Source of the DNA: Sclerodactyla briareus
Taxonomy: Eukaryota; Echinodermata; Holothuroidea; Dendrochirotida; Sclerodactylidae
DNA length: 64,000 nucleotides
Assembly: GCA_026419785.1 (NCBI GenBank)
Contig: JAODTK010005802.1
Span: forward strand, 1 to 64,000
Direction: 5' to 3'
The notes beneath the pieces were generated by a model. It saw only the letters and a list, made by a program, of their open reading frames with translations, ran no database searches and was not told the DNA's origin. This document shows, in pieces, positions 22,901 to 34,270 of this stretch (positions within the stretch are counted from its first letter, which is position 1; each line of letters begins with the position of its first letter). Both the position numbers and the translations under genes were made by a program.

Positions 22901-23138
22901 GTCACCTAATCCTCACTACCCATTAGACGAAATGCAGCTGTCGTGATGGATTCTAGCACGCATATAGTTACCTGACAACAAGGCTTTCCAATGTAAATGA
23001 AAACAATCCTAACGGATATCCCCTATAAGACAGTCGTCTAGCCACGTTCTACTAAACGAAACTATGGAGACCCAGATGACCTCCAACCAAAGCCTAAATG
23101 CAACAATTACACCAAATGCCAATCTTGGGGTGTGACAG
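22901..23138. mobile_element. Small insertion with GTCAC/GTGAC ends
   Basis: Absent from the first copy of the duplication. It begins GTCACCTAATC and ends GGGGTGTGAC plus two bases, giving short inverted ends. It is flanked by TAGGT at 22,896-22,900 and 23,139-23,143. The ends and direct repeat suggest a small non-autonomous DNA transposon, but the inverted repeat is only five exact bases. Confidence 0.5.
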
Positions 23139-23386
23139 TAGGTATGGGGAGTTAAGCAAACGTACACATCAGAACCACCATTTCAGACTATTAACATATT
23201 CTGGAAGAGGAACTTCCCATCAGTTTAATGTATTTTCTGTTAAGTATGATCAACACTAGTGAGAAAAAATGCAGTTTATATATTTGGAGTCAGCTGAATT
23301 TTCTGTGTGCGTGCAATGACCTTGAAGAATTTGGGTTGCAGGGCTCGCGCGGTCAGTTGATCAGCAAATGGTGAAAGAGGTTCAAT

Positions 23387-23574
23387 CAGGGATCAGCAGG
23401 CGCGTATCGAGAGATTTGACTTGTGAGAGTCAGGTCTGAACCCGAGGGAGGTGCGCCCTCATAATGGCCTCACCCTCTCTATTGGCAAGTAAGTAATTTA
23501 TGGGCCCATAAACACATGCTGCTGCAATAACAGTTGCAAAACCTCTACTGAACTGCAACAAAAAAAATTCACTG
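23387..23574 (+). mobile_element. 188-bp hAT-like MITE
   Basis: Inserted in copy 2 of the duplication and absent from copy 1. It begins CAGGGATCAGCAGGCGCG and ends TTCACTG, so the termini are CAG/CTG. It is flanked by GGTTCAAT (23,379-23,386) and GTTTCAAT (23,575-23,582), an 8-bp direct repeat with one mismatch. The internal phrase GGTGCGCCCTCATAATGGCC recurs at 25.39 and 25.62 kb, so it belongs to a multi-copy family. Confidence 0.72.
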
Positions 23575-23690
23575 GTTTCAATATATTTATATACATATGC
23601 AGTCATCGGATCATCTGCGATTGTTGATTTCTATTGGTTTAGTCTTACTTTTGCATAATGCATAGTGCCTAATAACATCAGTTGTACGTA

Positions 23691-25330
23691 CTCGTTCTGC
23701 TAATGAGTGACTTCCATCCAACAGCAACAGACCTCTGTAGATTATTTTCAGTCCCCCCAAAGTCTCTGTGAGGTGGAAGGTTTAACAGAACATCAACCTT
23801 TGTGTGGTTATAATAGTGTCGCCCAATTTACATGAAGTGTCTCCTCTGCTTTCCTTCTCTTTGGTCGCCTTAAATGATAGCTGGGTAATCCTGGCAAATT
23901 CTCCCATTCTCCAAACGGCCTAACCCACAGAATTCCAGGCACTAGTAAATCATGATTATAGTTACAAACAGTTTGTCAGAGGGCTCATACCTACTGACTG
24001 ACTGAAAATAGAGGAGATGAATTCTTCAAAACAACACGTCTAAGCGTGCACCTGCCTGAAAACTGCTGAATTGAGCTAGACGTAGTTCAAACAATTAGAA
24101 TGCGAGTAATATAATTGACCAAGATGTAGGAAAGATATCATTTTGGTCTGTAATTGTTATCGAATACAATTTAGTGATTTCAAGTAATGGTATTAGTCGG
24201 AGATTTCAGGGATCCTGATACACCAAGCACTAAGACCTTCAAAAAGTTCAGAATCTACAGTTTCCACTGAGTGGCATAAGCTGGCATATTTTGTAACCGG
24301 CAGACAACAATTTATCAATGAGGCATGAGAGGATCACACACCTGACGGGAGGGGGGGATCGGGATTCCCCCGAGATGGGAAGGGGTGGCACGGATCCCGA
24401 CACGCAGACCTCCCTCTTCTCATTTGCCCTTTTCAGGAATTTTATTTCGAATAATTCCTTGAATATTTCGCATGTGAGCACACCCGTCGGACTCTTCAGC
24501 ACAATCAACACCTAAATTGTCGGTGATACATGGAAGGTAGGTTTTGTTGGGTTGGGGGTTACGCTTCAACAATACTCCCCCCACACTATCTATGCTCATT
24601 TCACCCTCTCCACTTCGCAAAGGAAGTTGTACTCAGAAGTTACTCGGTGAACAAATGAACAATTCACAAGTGGAGTGTGCTATATCACCGAGAACTTAGG
24701 GGAACTTTCCCGTCACCTTAATACTCTTCCTGTTGTTAAAATGTTAAAGCGTTAGAAACTCATTTAAATATCCCTTTGTTCCAGGTTTAAGCATGTCCGT
24801 TGGGAAGATATGGCTTCCTCAAATTTCATATAATTTGCCTGTTTGGACAAATAGCAACCTTCTTTAATTTATGCATATCTTCCATTTTAAGGGAAGGGCA
24901 TATTTCATATCATTTTCTTTAAATTGTGTAGATATGACGTCATCAAATTGCCAATTTTGCGAACTTGCCACTTAGCCTGTGATAATTAATAATGTTTAAA
25001 AATTTGTCACTCCATAACCGAACCGCTTATAACATGAACGAATTTGATTGGCATGCTGCCCAATCATATGACATTGAACATCTCTTTGACTGGAATTGTC
25101 CTTCGACTTTGGCGAGGAATTTAATAGTGAGCAGCCAAGTATTTTGTGGTTTTTGACTGGTCCTGTGATAACTAAAAACCTACATTAGCACAGCTATAGG
25201 GAAATCTTCATGAAGAGATTGGCTCTCGATTGGGTTTAATTAGACTTGCATCACTGCACCCCAGCGATTCTAAACCGAACCTTAGGGGGCAACAGAGGTT
25301 TCGAAACCGCCTTCGAAAAGTTCGCTAATA
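23691..25330. other. no gene seen
   Basis: No recognised coding or repeat family over 1.6 kb. Short opposed frames at 24.25-24.62 kb have no family match. A GATATGACGTCATC word lies at about 24,933. Confidence 0.4.
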
Positions 25331-25331
25331 G

Positions 25332-25815
25332 CAGGCGCGTACCGATAGATTTGTCTGGGGGGGGGGGGGGGGTGAGGTCGCAACCCAAGGAAGTGCGCCC
25401 TCTTAAATGCCTCACCCTCCCTATTGGCAATCGAGTACAATGACCATGCTGGCTGCAATCTTTTGCCTGGATAACCATGCATAACTCTAGACTGAACCTC
25501 CAAAAATTGCTTTTTTTTTCATTTAAAATACCAGGTACTGTTCTCACCGTCACGGCACTGTGCAGGTTTGTCTCTTGATGTACATCGGGTGGGGGGGGCT
25601 TGAGGTCGAACCCAAGGAAGTGCGCCCTCATAATGGCCTCACCCTCCCTATTGGCCACGAGTACATAGACACAGCTGCTGCAATATTCGGGTGGATAACC
25701 ATTGCATAACCTCTACTGAACCTCCAAAAATTGATTTATTTATTTAAAGAATAACCAGGTAATGTTTAACCGTCACGTGGCACTGTGCATGTTGTCTATT
25801 GATGTACATCAGCAC
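25332..25815 (+). repeat. Tandem pair of the 23.39-kb MITE family
   Basis: Copy a starts GCAGGCGCGTACCGATAGA at 25,332 and contains an 18-bp G run. Copies a and b share AACCCAAGGAAGTGCGCCCT (25,382 and 25,610), CCTCACCCTCCCTATTGGC, GAACCTCCAAAAATTG, CACTGTGCA and TTGATGTACATC (25,576 and 25,798). The repeat unit is about 225 bp. The G run sits just inside the element end, which suggests some poly-G tracts of this genome travel with MITEs. Confidence 0.85.
25358..25371 (+). repeat. poly-G tract inside MITE copy
   Basis: Run of G just inside the left end of the MITE-family copy at 25.33 kb. A shorter G run (25,592-25,599) is at the same position in the neighbouring copy. Confidence 0.85.
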
Positions 25816-26539
25816 GCCCACAAAGACAGTAGAACACGTGCCAGGAATGCATACGGAAATTTTTGGCCCCCCACGTAGGAAACTTAAGAAATAGCGAGAA
25901 TATCGCATATCAAAGAGGCAACCTCGTTAATTTCGTTCTCTCAGAGGCTGTTCACACTAGTCGATACGATACGCTACGTAATTCTATCGGACGTCGAGTT
26001 AAAAAAGTGTACCTGCAAATGTTCACACCAGTCGATACCGGATGCGATAATTTTCTCGCGAATGCGATAAATGCGCAAGGTAGTGATAAACTGCGCAATG
26101 CTGCAACGAGTTATGGAACGCCAAACGGGCTATGGATGAGTTTGGATGATGAGTGGGTTTTGGTGATAGATCAGGGGTTTTGATTAACGATGGGCAGTGA
26201 CGTATCCGGACAGACATGGCACCTGATGAGCTGCCGGCCCTATTTGCCGCCATACATAGGACCCACGAAACCATTATTTAGTTCGAATCCATATGCCCTC
26301 AATACATAGTGGCGTGACCAGTGAGACATGGAACGGGGTGTTGCGTCGGGGTCAACCAAGTATTGTACATACAAAGGCAGGAGATATGCGGTTGAGAGAG
26401 AGTGGCCGGGTGAAGGGAGTGTTGTGGCCGTATGAGAGGGAGGTTAGATGGGAGATGTACGGAAGTTTCCCGGAGAGGGTCGCGATCCATAGCCTAACGT
26501 TTTGATGGGAACTTCACCCTAACCCCATGTGAAAGAAGA

Positions 26540-28500
26540 GGCATTTGGCATTCTTAAGCATTCACTTCGTTCCAGAAAAATTTGGCATTTCACTCCTTAG
26601 ATGCGACTTGCTACTCAAGAATCCGGCCAAATTGTACGAGTCCATGGGCAGTAGGCTCTTTTTGGGAGTAAGCTGCGTTTCCATCACGAGGGGCGGAGGG
26701 CGGGCGGGGCGGAACGGGCGGGCGGGCGTTTTGGAAGACTCGTTTCATGCACGCGGGCGGGCGGGCGGCGTTTCTCGAAAGCACGCACCTCTCACCTTTT
26801 TTGTGTATATGCGCTATTAAGAACCGAGGTAGCCTACTAGTATTAATATTGCTATTATTATTATTGTTAGTATTATTCGTTATTTTGTTATTATTTTATT
26901 GTTGTTGTGTGTTGTTGTTGTCGTTGTCTTGTCGTTGCCGTTGTGTTGTTGTCGTTGACGTTGTGTCAAACACCGGACGCATACTATTTTTAAACCTGAA
27001 CACCTGTGTTCATTTCTGAAACCATTGTTCTGAATGATCCCGATACGGCCCACCATTAAAACTTCACAATTTGACAGGGTTTGGGGATATAATTAGCAAA
27101 ATACTTGAAATAGTATCGCTTTTTAACATGTAATATGTGTTTCAAAAAGGTTTGTAGCCGTTGAATATAGAACCAATCTGTATAAAATCTAATCCCCTAG
27201 TGTCGAAAAAGTTATGAATTTTGTTCGGAACATTATTTGAACCTAAAATTGTCCTCTACTCTCCAGTATCCGGCTTCAAGCCGGATAAGATGCAGGGATA
27301 AAGGAAATCCTCGGGAATTGATTGCGAACTACCACGCGGACCCGCGGGCGGGCGGAAAAATGCTACATGACCGATTCGAGAAAACGCCCGCCGCCCGCCC
27401 GTCCCGCCCGCCCGCCCGCCCCCCGCGTTGCATGGAAACGGCTCCATTGAAAATAACGATGAGCGATTTTAGACGCCCGCCCGCCCGCGTGCAGGAACGC
27501 GGGCTTTAATGTAACTTTTACTCAACAGAGGATCGCCAAAATAGGCCAGAACGCGACCATTCCATATTAGGGGCCGACAAAAAAATTGCCCTGAATATTT
27601 TAGGTGGGTCACCGGAAAAAAACAAAATGCGTATTTTCGGCATTTTACAAAATTTTGGGCAGTCAGCAGATTCGGCCATTTTATTTTCGCTTCTCGCCGT
27701 TCGTGCCCAATTTTTTTTTACGGATTTTTGGCATTTTCCCCCCGAATTCTTCATCTCAGAAAAATGTGTTCGGCAGTCCCCCTCGTACGCATTTGACCGC
27801 CAAATCCGCTCTCCCCACTTTTGGAAATGTTAACATTTACAGGTTGCCTATGATGCAACCTGGCTATTTAGCACTCCTAAAAAAATTACTTCGTTCCAAA
27901 AACCGATTCCGCATTTTCACATGTACATGGATGCGACTTGCTGCACTGAATCTTGTGATGTTTTTCTGCCAAATTTGGCATTTTGGGCCGAAATTTTGAT
28001 CGAGTTTCTGCTCCTAGATATTCTCTCTCGAGTTTTTTTTTTTTTTTCATATCATTTCGGCTGTCTCATTTCGGACCATGGTAAACTTCCTCTGGAGTGT
28101 CCGAATTGGAGGACTAAGGAGGGGGACGGTTGCTTAATTCCTCTTCTCATGTCACTCCTTCAGCTGACTTTCCAGACGCTCATTTGCATATTTTTGTCCC
28201 AGCAGAATCACAATTAAATTGCACTAGCCTAATGTAAACACCATGCTTGAATCTCATACTTTAACAATATAGGCAACATAAGAGGTCAATACCGAATGTT
28301 ATAAGCTATTTCCGCATTGGTATTATGTGAATCTAATTCCTAACCTAACCTCTAATCTTAATAATAGACACAATTGATTCGTACGCAATACCGACAGCCA
28401 ATCACGGCGGTCGTTGTAAATCTGTGTGTTAATTGACGTATTCTAATTAAAGTAATCGTATTGAGCACAAAGCGTGAAAATTTGGCACATTTCTGGAGTA
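26540..28500 (-). repeat. 1.2-kb dispersed repeat, copy 2 (inverted, interrupted)
   Basis: Reverse-complement relative of 15.15-16.33 kb. It runs from about 28,500 (ACAACGACCGCCGTGATTGG near 28,402-28,422 in reverse) to about 26,540. It is split by a GC-rich insertion at 26,672-27,506: the flanking phrases CCATGGGCAGTAGGCTC (26,643) and ATTAGGGGCCGACAAA (27,566) are contiguous in copy 1. Confidence 0.8.
26669..27509. mobile_element. GC-rich MITE, 0.83 kb, TAA-flanked
   Basis: Inserted inside repeat copy 2. The left end TAAGCTGCGTTTCCATCACG and the right end, in reverse complement TTAAAGCCCGCGTTCCTGC, form an imperfect inverted repeat flanked by TAA. Next to each end lie inverted arrays of GCGGGCGGGC (26,695-26,780 and 27,340-27,425) containing a shared GCGTTTTNNNNGANTCG core. 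The interior includes a TTA/GTT microsatellite at 26,841-26,967. A 3-bp TAA duplication and GC-rich subterminal repeats point to the PIF/Harbinger group, by inference only. The proline/alanine-rich ORFs here are repeat translations. Confidence 0.68.
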
Positions 28501-28689
28501 TTTGTATGAAACGTTATATTAGAAAAGGAAATTCAAGCAATCTTACTCAAAAATGAGGAAGTAATAATAACATGAGGACGAATGTTTTTTGGAACGCTGT
28601 TGCAAACGCTGGCGTCCTTGATAACCACTATTTCACGCCTCCTACAAGTCCTAAGAAGACACAGGCTTCGAATTGCTCCGAAATTACAT

Positions 28690-28825
28690 TCTTGATATTA
28701 AACAATTCTGTCGACCAAGCTATTTCAACAGCCTGAGGTGGTTGCTTTTTTGGAAGTACAAGTCTTGATATTAAACAACATTCCGACCAAGCCTCTTTCT
28801 CACCTGAGGTGGCGAAAAACAATTT
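28690..28825 (+). repeat. Tandem duplication, about 70-bp unit
   Basis: TTCTTGATATTAAACAATTC ... GACCAAGC ... CCTGAGGTGG (28,690-28,741) is followed by a similar unit at 28,762-28,813. The minus-strand ORF 28,628-28,834 covers it and is not considered a gene. Confidence 0.75.
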
Positions 28826-28981
28826 TACTTTCACAATCGACTCCCACCACCTCCTTTTCCATTATATTTGACGCCGACACGTCCGATAAAATCACCTAAC
28901 AAAGACATTTTTATCGCACTCGTGTGAACACTCCATCAGATGAAAGTATCGTATCATATCGCACTGTACTAGTGTGAACAG

Positions 28982-31285
28982 CGGCGCTTCATAAACGTAA
29001 AAACTATAATACGCCCGGAACCCAACACAATTAAATGGCGCAACGTGTCAAACACCGCACAATTGCCAACTCTGATGTGGTATTTATTTATTTTTGCAAA
29101 TTTCACGACATAGACCACGATGTATTGAAGTGCATGGTCTCTGCCCATTCTTGGGCATGACTGAAATCCTAGGATTTCTGGAGGTCTTCCCTGAACAATC
29201 AAGTCCTATTCGCCGGCCAGCGCAACACTAGATGGTGACTCAGCCTCATTCGTCCTTCACTACCCCAATCCAAACTCTAAACTCTGATAAAAACGCTGCG
29301 CTTGCACCTTGAGATTGGAAATGTCACATGTCCTATTTGCGACCTTTTCCACATCGCAGTCATTATCTTGCCAATTTAGCTCTCGGGTCAATCGAATTGG
29401 TATTGCAGGATTGGGTTCCAGTCAAATAGTAATGGTTTGTTTAAACTACGTGAAATTTCGAATGTATGGTCTAATTAGATTTTGACCCCGATTGGTGAAA
29501 GGAAAAAAAAAAAACAGATTGTGGAAGCAACACTCAATAATCAACACTTGTTAGTGGGTGGATACATGGTTCCAAGAAGCATGAAGGGATCAAATAGCCG
29601 CCCGTCACACTGACCCACCAACGGTACTTCATTTGAGGTACTTCGGTACTTCAACTGAAGACTAACACATATTTAACAGCTAAAACTCAGCTGCAGTCAT
29701 TGCAACTGCATTCTGACATTCTCAAACCCCACTATTAAAATTAATGAGCTCCATAACAATAATGAACTCAAGGAGCCCATTCACCGATATGGTTAGAAGA
29801 TGTGGAAGAATGGTAGAGTGCGGAGAAAGGTAGAGTGGTTTCAGTGTGGACGTAAAATAGTGGTCGCGTGGGTAGGTTGAGATTGGTCACACACATGTCT
29901 CCATGGTTCTCGATATCAGCATTTGAGCACTAGCGAGGAAGAGAAGGGCGTATCGCCGGTTGATCATCATGAGACGGATATAGATCCAATACGGCCATCG
30001 GGGTCCTAATTAATGCCTTCCTGGGATTTCCTGGACCCGTGAAGTTCAAATCAAATCAACGGTTGATATATGCAATACATATAAAAACGAGCAGTCGTTG
30101 TGTCAAATGTTATGAAAACCATTGGGATTGCAAGTTGCATGATCACTGAAAGGATACTCAGGCTGATGACATCGCAGGTGGGCAGTATCCGTTATGTACG
30201 TACAATTGTACCCATAGAGGATTAAAACCCTCGCCGTCAGTTGAAACTATATGGTGTCGCAACTGCAAGAGTCTCTGGCTATCAATTTTCACATTAACTT
30301 GGACGATAGTACCAGTTTGATAGCATCCGTGTCCTATGGTGGTCCTGAATACCAAAGCTCTACGAATATTCCGGAATGACGCATAACGACTCTTATTGAC
30401 TGTCAATTGTGACTATGAGGGTTAATGGATACTAATTAAGCATTTAAAGGTCATAGCTGAACTAAGTAACGAGAACTTTAGTTGACCCTATAACCCAGAG
30501 TTGTCCCACAGGTTCGGGGACGCACTAGCCAACACAATTGAATGCTTATATTTACTTGAACACCACGAAGGTATGATATCTTCCGCCCAAATACAAGAAC
30601 GTAAAACATATTGCGCGATCGAACAGTTCTTTTCCTGGGAATTAAGGCCAACTTCCTCACGCCTACCAGAAAATTGATTTACGGATATTTTCTAGGGCTA
30701 ATTAGTGAACCTCGAGCTCTTAAATTACTACCTAGATGACAAGAATTATCGTTATCCTTCATTTGTATTAGGCCATCGGATTTTTCCGAACGTGATCGTG
30801 TGCTTTTTCGTACCAGGTTAGTCACCATTTTTGGAAAATTTCAACCTTTCGGTATTGTCGGGTTTTGGTTTTTAGGTGCCTGAAGATTCTATGAAATAAG
30901 GAAAAATTAGGTATTTTCCGAATATTAATGTATCAATCATCAAAATAATTCAGTAAATTTGGGGCGATATTGGAATATCTTCCATTAAGTTGCTCAAGTA
31001 CACTAAATAACGACTTACGCAGCCAGATGATCAAAAACCGGGTACCACATTTCTGTAGATATTAATCCATGACAGCCGTCAAAACGTGTCTTGTTACAAC
31101 ATTGACCAGACAGCCTATGATAATTTGTTCAAGGAGCAGAGGACTTGAACATTGGTGACAACCAATGATCATTACGCAGTGTTGTGTTGTCCCGTTACAG
31201 TTTAGCCGCGATATTACGCTGTCCCTGACTTTGAAAGCCCAATTAATAGATCAGCATTCTGTTTTTTCCATGAGTATTGTCGTTG
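28982..31285. other. no gene seen
   Basis: 2.3 kb with no recognised coding, RNA or repeat family. Several 60-80 codon frames exist on the minus strand but show no domain signature. Confidence 0.4.
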
Positions 31286-31289
31286 TTTC

Positions 31290-31900
31290 GAATACTTTAA
31301 ACGGTACACTGAACATTTTACACTTCTGTTCAGCAGTAAGCCTGACTGAATAATGCCTCTGTCACTAACTATTCATTGAGTTTTTTCCGCCAATTAACAG
31401 GAATCTCCAACGACTCTGCTGGATCCAACGGACGCTTGGATGTGCTAGAAGGATTTGTTGCAAAGAAAGGTTCGCCCACATTCTGTCTACCACTTGATTG
31501 GTCGGCCAATGATAGTAGGTAAAGTATAGATCACTGTCGAGGGTAATGATACTTCCTTCTCGGGATGACGCTTCGATCGTCCTGATCACAGACTGCTTTC
31601 GGATCAGGAAATATAGCAATTTAATCACATAACATTACAACTTTTTTTTCTTCTTCTACTACATTCTCATGTCTCGGAGACTCGATAGAGGTTGGGCCGT
31701 GAATTTTAATGGAATGTTGGTGTGGGAGCTATAGGCGTAGCACAACGCAAGAGAAAAATGTTGCTCGAAATAATGTAGTTTCGGATAACTATGTGAGCTG
31801 TGGTCCTTCTTTTTCTCTCTCTGAGAGGTGCGGGGAACGCCCTCTCTCTCGTTGCGCCGCGCCGCGAATAGTTCGAATATTAGTGCGAATATGCGGACGC
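31290..31900 (+). repeat. Repeat shared with 18.3-20.0 kb, copy 2
   Basis: Collinear with 18.36-18.66 plus 19.65-20.0 kb but lacking the AT-rich block and most of the minisatellite. The junction between the two parts is near 31,620-31,680. The minus-strand 87-codon frame (31,365-31,628) has a counterpart in the other copy only in fragments. Confidence 0.6.
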
Positions 31901-33825
31901 TCTAATGATACCTAATTTTGACCAGCTTCCAGAAATGAAGCCATTCAATCATTCCAATCTCTGTATACGTTCCAGCAAAGTTGCAAGAGAAAACCTGGTA
32001 TGTTTTTTCTTCCGCTTCAACACCTCAAGCTTTCCAGGCATTTTCAATAGCTAAATATGCGTAAAATGTCATGATTCGCCCAACATAAAATTCACATTTC
32101 CGGTAAGCTTGCATTACCCTAATTGAAAACAGGGGTTGTTGTTGTGACCCATGTACCTTGTTTTGGAAATACGTAATCATTCACACCAACATCCGTATCT
32201 CCAAGTTTTTGATTTTTTTCGCCAAATTTCAGGTTAGATTGTGTAATTTGGGCATTGTATAAATTCATTTCAAACTTGTGTCATTTGCGATATGTGTAAA
32301 ATAAATCTGACAGACATGCGCGAACGAACACACAACGCACAACACGTACCCACGCGCGCGCCCACTCTCGCAAACAGACACTTTTGGGAGTGCACCCAGT
32401 TGCTGGAGCCTCAACACTTATACTCACTATAGGGTAATCCCTCCTGGATACCTCTCATAAGTATCATTGCTGTGGCAACAATAAAAGGCAAACTGACTAC
32501 AACATATCATTCGGGAACTGTTATGGCATTCAAACAACTGCAATGAAGCGGAGAAGCGTCTTGCAACATCTCTTGGAGGGAATAATAAGTATGCTGATTT
32601 GGATTCACTTTGAAATGAAGAGCGGTACAGGGTTGCATGCGATTTCTCCAAAACGAGACAAATTTCCTTGCTCTATGTGTAGTCATCGATATGTCATGTA
32701 TGTGTGTGTTAGAAGTATGCTGAATATCGCACACTGTGGGGTATGGCGGATCCATGCTTACTATGTTGACGGAAGTGCGATTTCACTACGTTATACAAGA
32801 ATAAAAATAACAAACTCGTCACTTACATTCCTTCTGTGGCAACGTTACGCGCCGGCGATATTTGTGCATCACAAATCCCATCATTCAATACCGTAGTTAG
32901 TATACATATATGAAAGTTCTAGTGGGTTAGAACAAACGTTCCTTGTGTGGAGAGACAGTATATTATTAATCGAGGCGAGGTCAACTTTAATAGTTCTGTA
33001 AAGGATCCCAATAATATATATAACATAGATCTACAATGCATAAATTATAATATGGAGATTTGTCCATATATCACCTACCGATAAAATATAATATCAAGAA
33101 CGAGGATATTGCGATTGCGATGATAGTGAGCTAAGTTGCCGAGAGCGCTCATCGGTATGACTAGCTATTAGAACAGTATATACTTGGTTTCCCCCCATGG
33201 ACACTGGGGGGTTGATAACAGTTCGGGTGTCAGCACAGTCATAATGTTCTTCCGATAGAATGAACAGCGGTAAACATGAGAGAAGCTCTTTCTCCACGAT
33301 AATACTCTCGGAAAACATCGGTTGAGACTCTTTGGCATTTAATGAATGTGACTCTTGTTGTAACTGGAGTAGAGTTTTTAAATTCTTATTATTCATTCAG
33401 GACAAGACATGAAGGCTGCTCTTTGACTATCGGGGGCCCCCCCCTTTTTTCCGTATAGTGATTACGTTCAATTCTTGAGACTAAAACACACGGGGTAATG
33501 TTTAGTTGTACGGTCGATTGTAATATAAACACTTTTTCATTACGATGTTCGTTATACACAAGCGTTATTGGTATAATCCTGCATATTTCTTCGTAGTCGT
33601 TTCAGCGTTATTTCAAAATCGAAAAAAAAAAATCTGTGGTATGGGATCTCCGTTGTAATTATACATGCGTATGTGAGGAAAACGAAACATAGTAATTGCG
33701 GAGGAAATCTTCGGTTGACTCGAATTTGACTCAGAGTTGACCTGGAGTGACTTATTCTTTCATAAAGACGCGATTGGCTGAAGGGATTGGTGTAATCTCC
33801 AAGTTGGAATACATCTTACCACGTG
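31900..33825. other. no gene supported
   Basis: The longest frames, plus 32,543-32,896 (117 codons) and minus 33,094-33,396 (100 codons), match no family I know and have no codon-level sign of conservation visible here. A short CA/GC-rich patch lies at about 32,320-32,365. Confidence 0.4.
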
Positions 33826-34270
33826 AATATTGATGACTATTATCTCAGCTCGATTCTACCCTCATTTGCTTATTTGCCAACTTATATGCGGTCAGGTACA
33901 AGTGGATGGCGCTTGAAACACATTGTTACTCTTCAGAAGCGAGCAATACGGAACTATCAATATTGCCACGCACGAACATACCCCGATGTTCTCTTTTCAA
34001 AAGTTTCCTTACTAAAAAATAAATGATATGACACTTCCAGAAATCGCTACTACCTTACCGCTGCTGAATGGACTCCTCCTAAAGGTTCATTTCATTCTTA
34101 TAAACAAAACAATTCGTTCCACAACTACAGCACTAGTCAAGCAACGGTTTGCATCCATCATTTTACCGATCGCCTCATTGTGAACTCGTCTCAAGTACAG
34201 GGCTACCTGTATATGATAAATTGCCTCAAAATCTCAAGCTCTGTACAAAATACAAATGTATAGATCTATA
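33825..34270 (+). pseudogene. LINE reverse transcriptase C-terminal fragment
   Basis: Plus strand 33,823-34,026 reads WRLKHIVTLQKRAIRN followed by PDVLFSKVSLLK, the usual LQKRAIR...LF...LLK segment near the end of CR1/L2/Rex-type reverse transcriptases. A changed frame continues with SRNRYYLTA and FHSYK, and near 34,213 a D-K-L-P-Q-N-L-K phrase corresponds to the conserved WNSLP site. Truncated at both ends and frame-shifted. Confidence 0.65.

Larger units (their letters stand above)
22640..23690 (+). repeat. Segmental duplication, copy 2 (with two insertions)
   Basis: Second copy of the 21.52-22.11 kb sequence. It is interrupted at 22,901-23,138 and again at 23,387-23,574 by sequences absent from copy 1. 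This gives a natural empty-site comparison for both insertions. Confidence 0.92.
25948..28981. mobile_element. Candidate 3.0-kb TIR element (composite)
   Basis: Starts with CTGTTCACACTAGT (25,948-25,961) and ends with its exact complement (28,968-28,981). Inside each end the similarity continues in degenerate form: a second GTTCACACSAGT word, then GCGATAA, and TATCGGACGT within about 120 bp of both termini. Such repeated GTTCACAC subterminal words are seen in non-autonomous DNA transposons. No transposase was seen. The interior holds the inverted copy of the 15.2-kb repeat, itself interrupted by a GC-rich MITE, so this may be a composite or two separate solo ends. No convincing target duplication (AGG against CGG). 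Confidence 0.5.
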
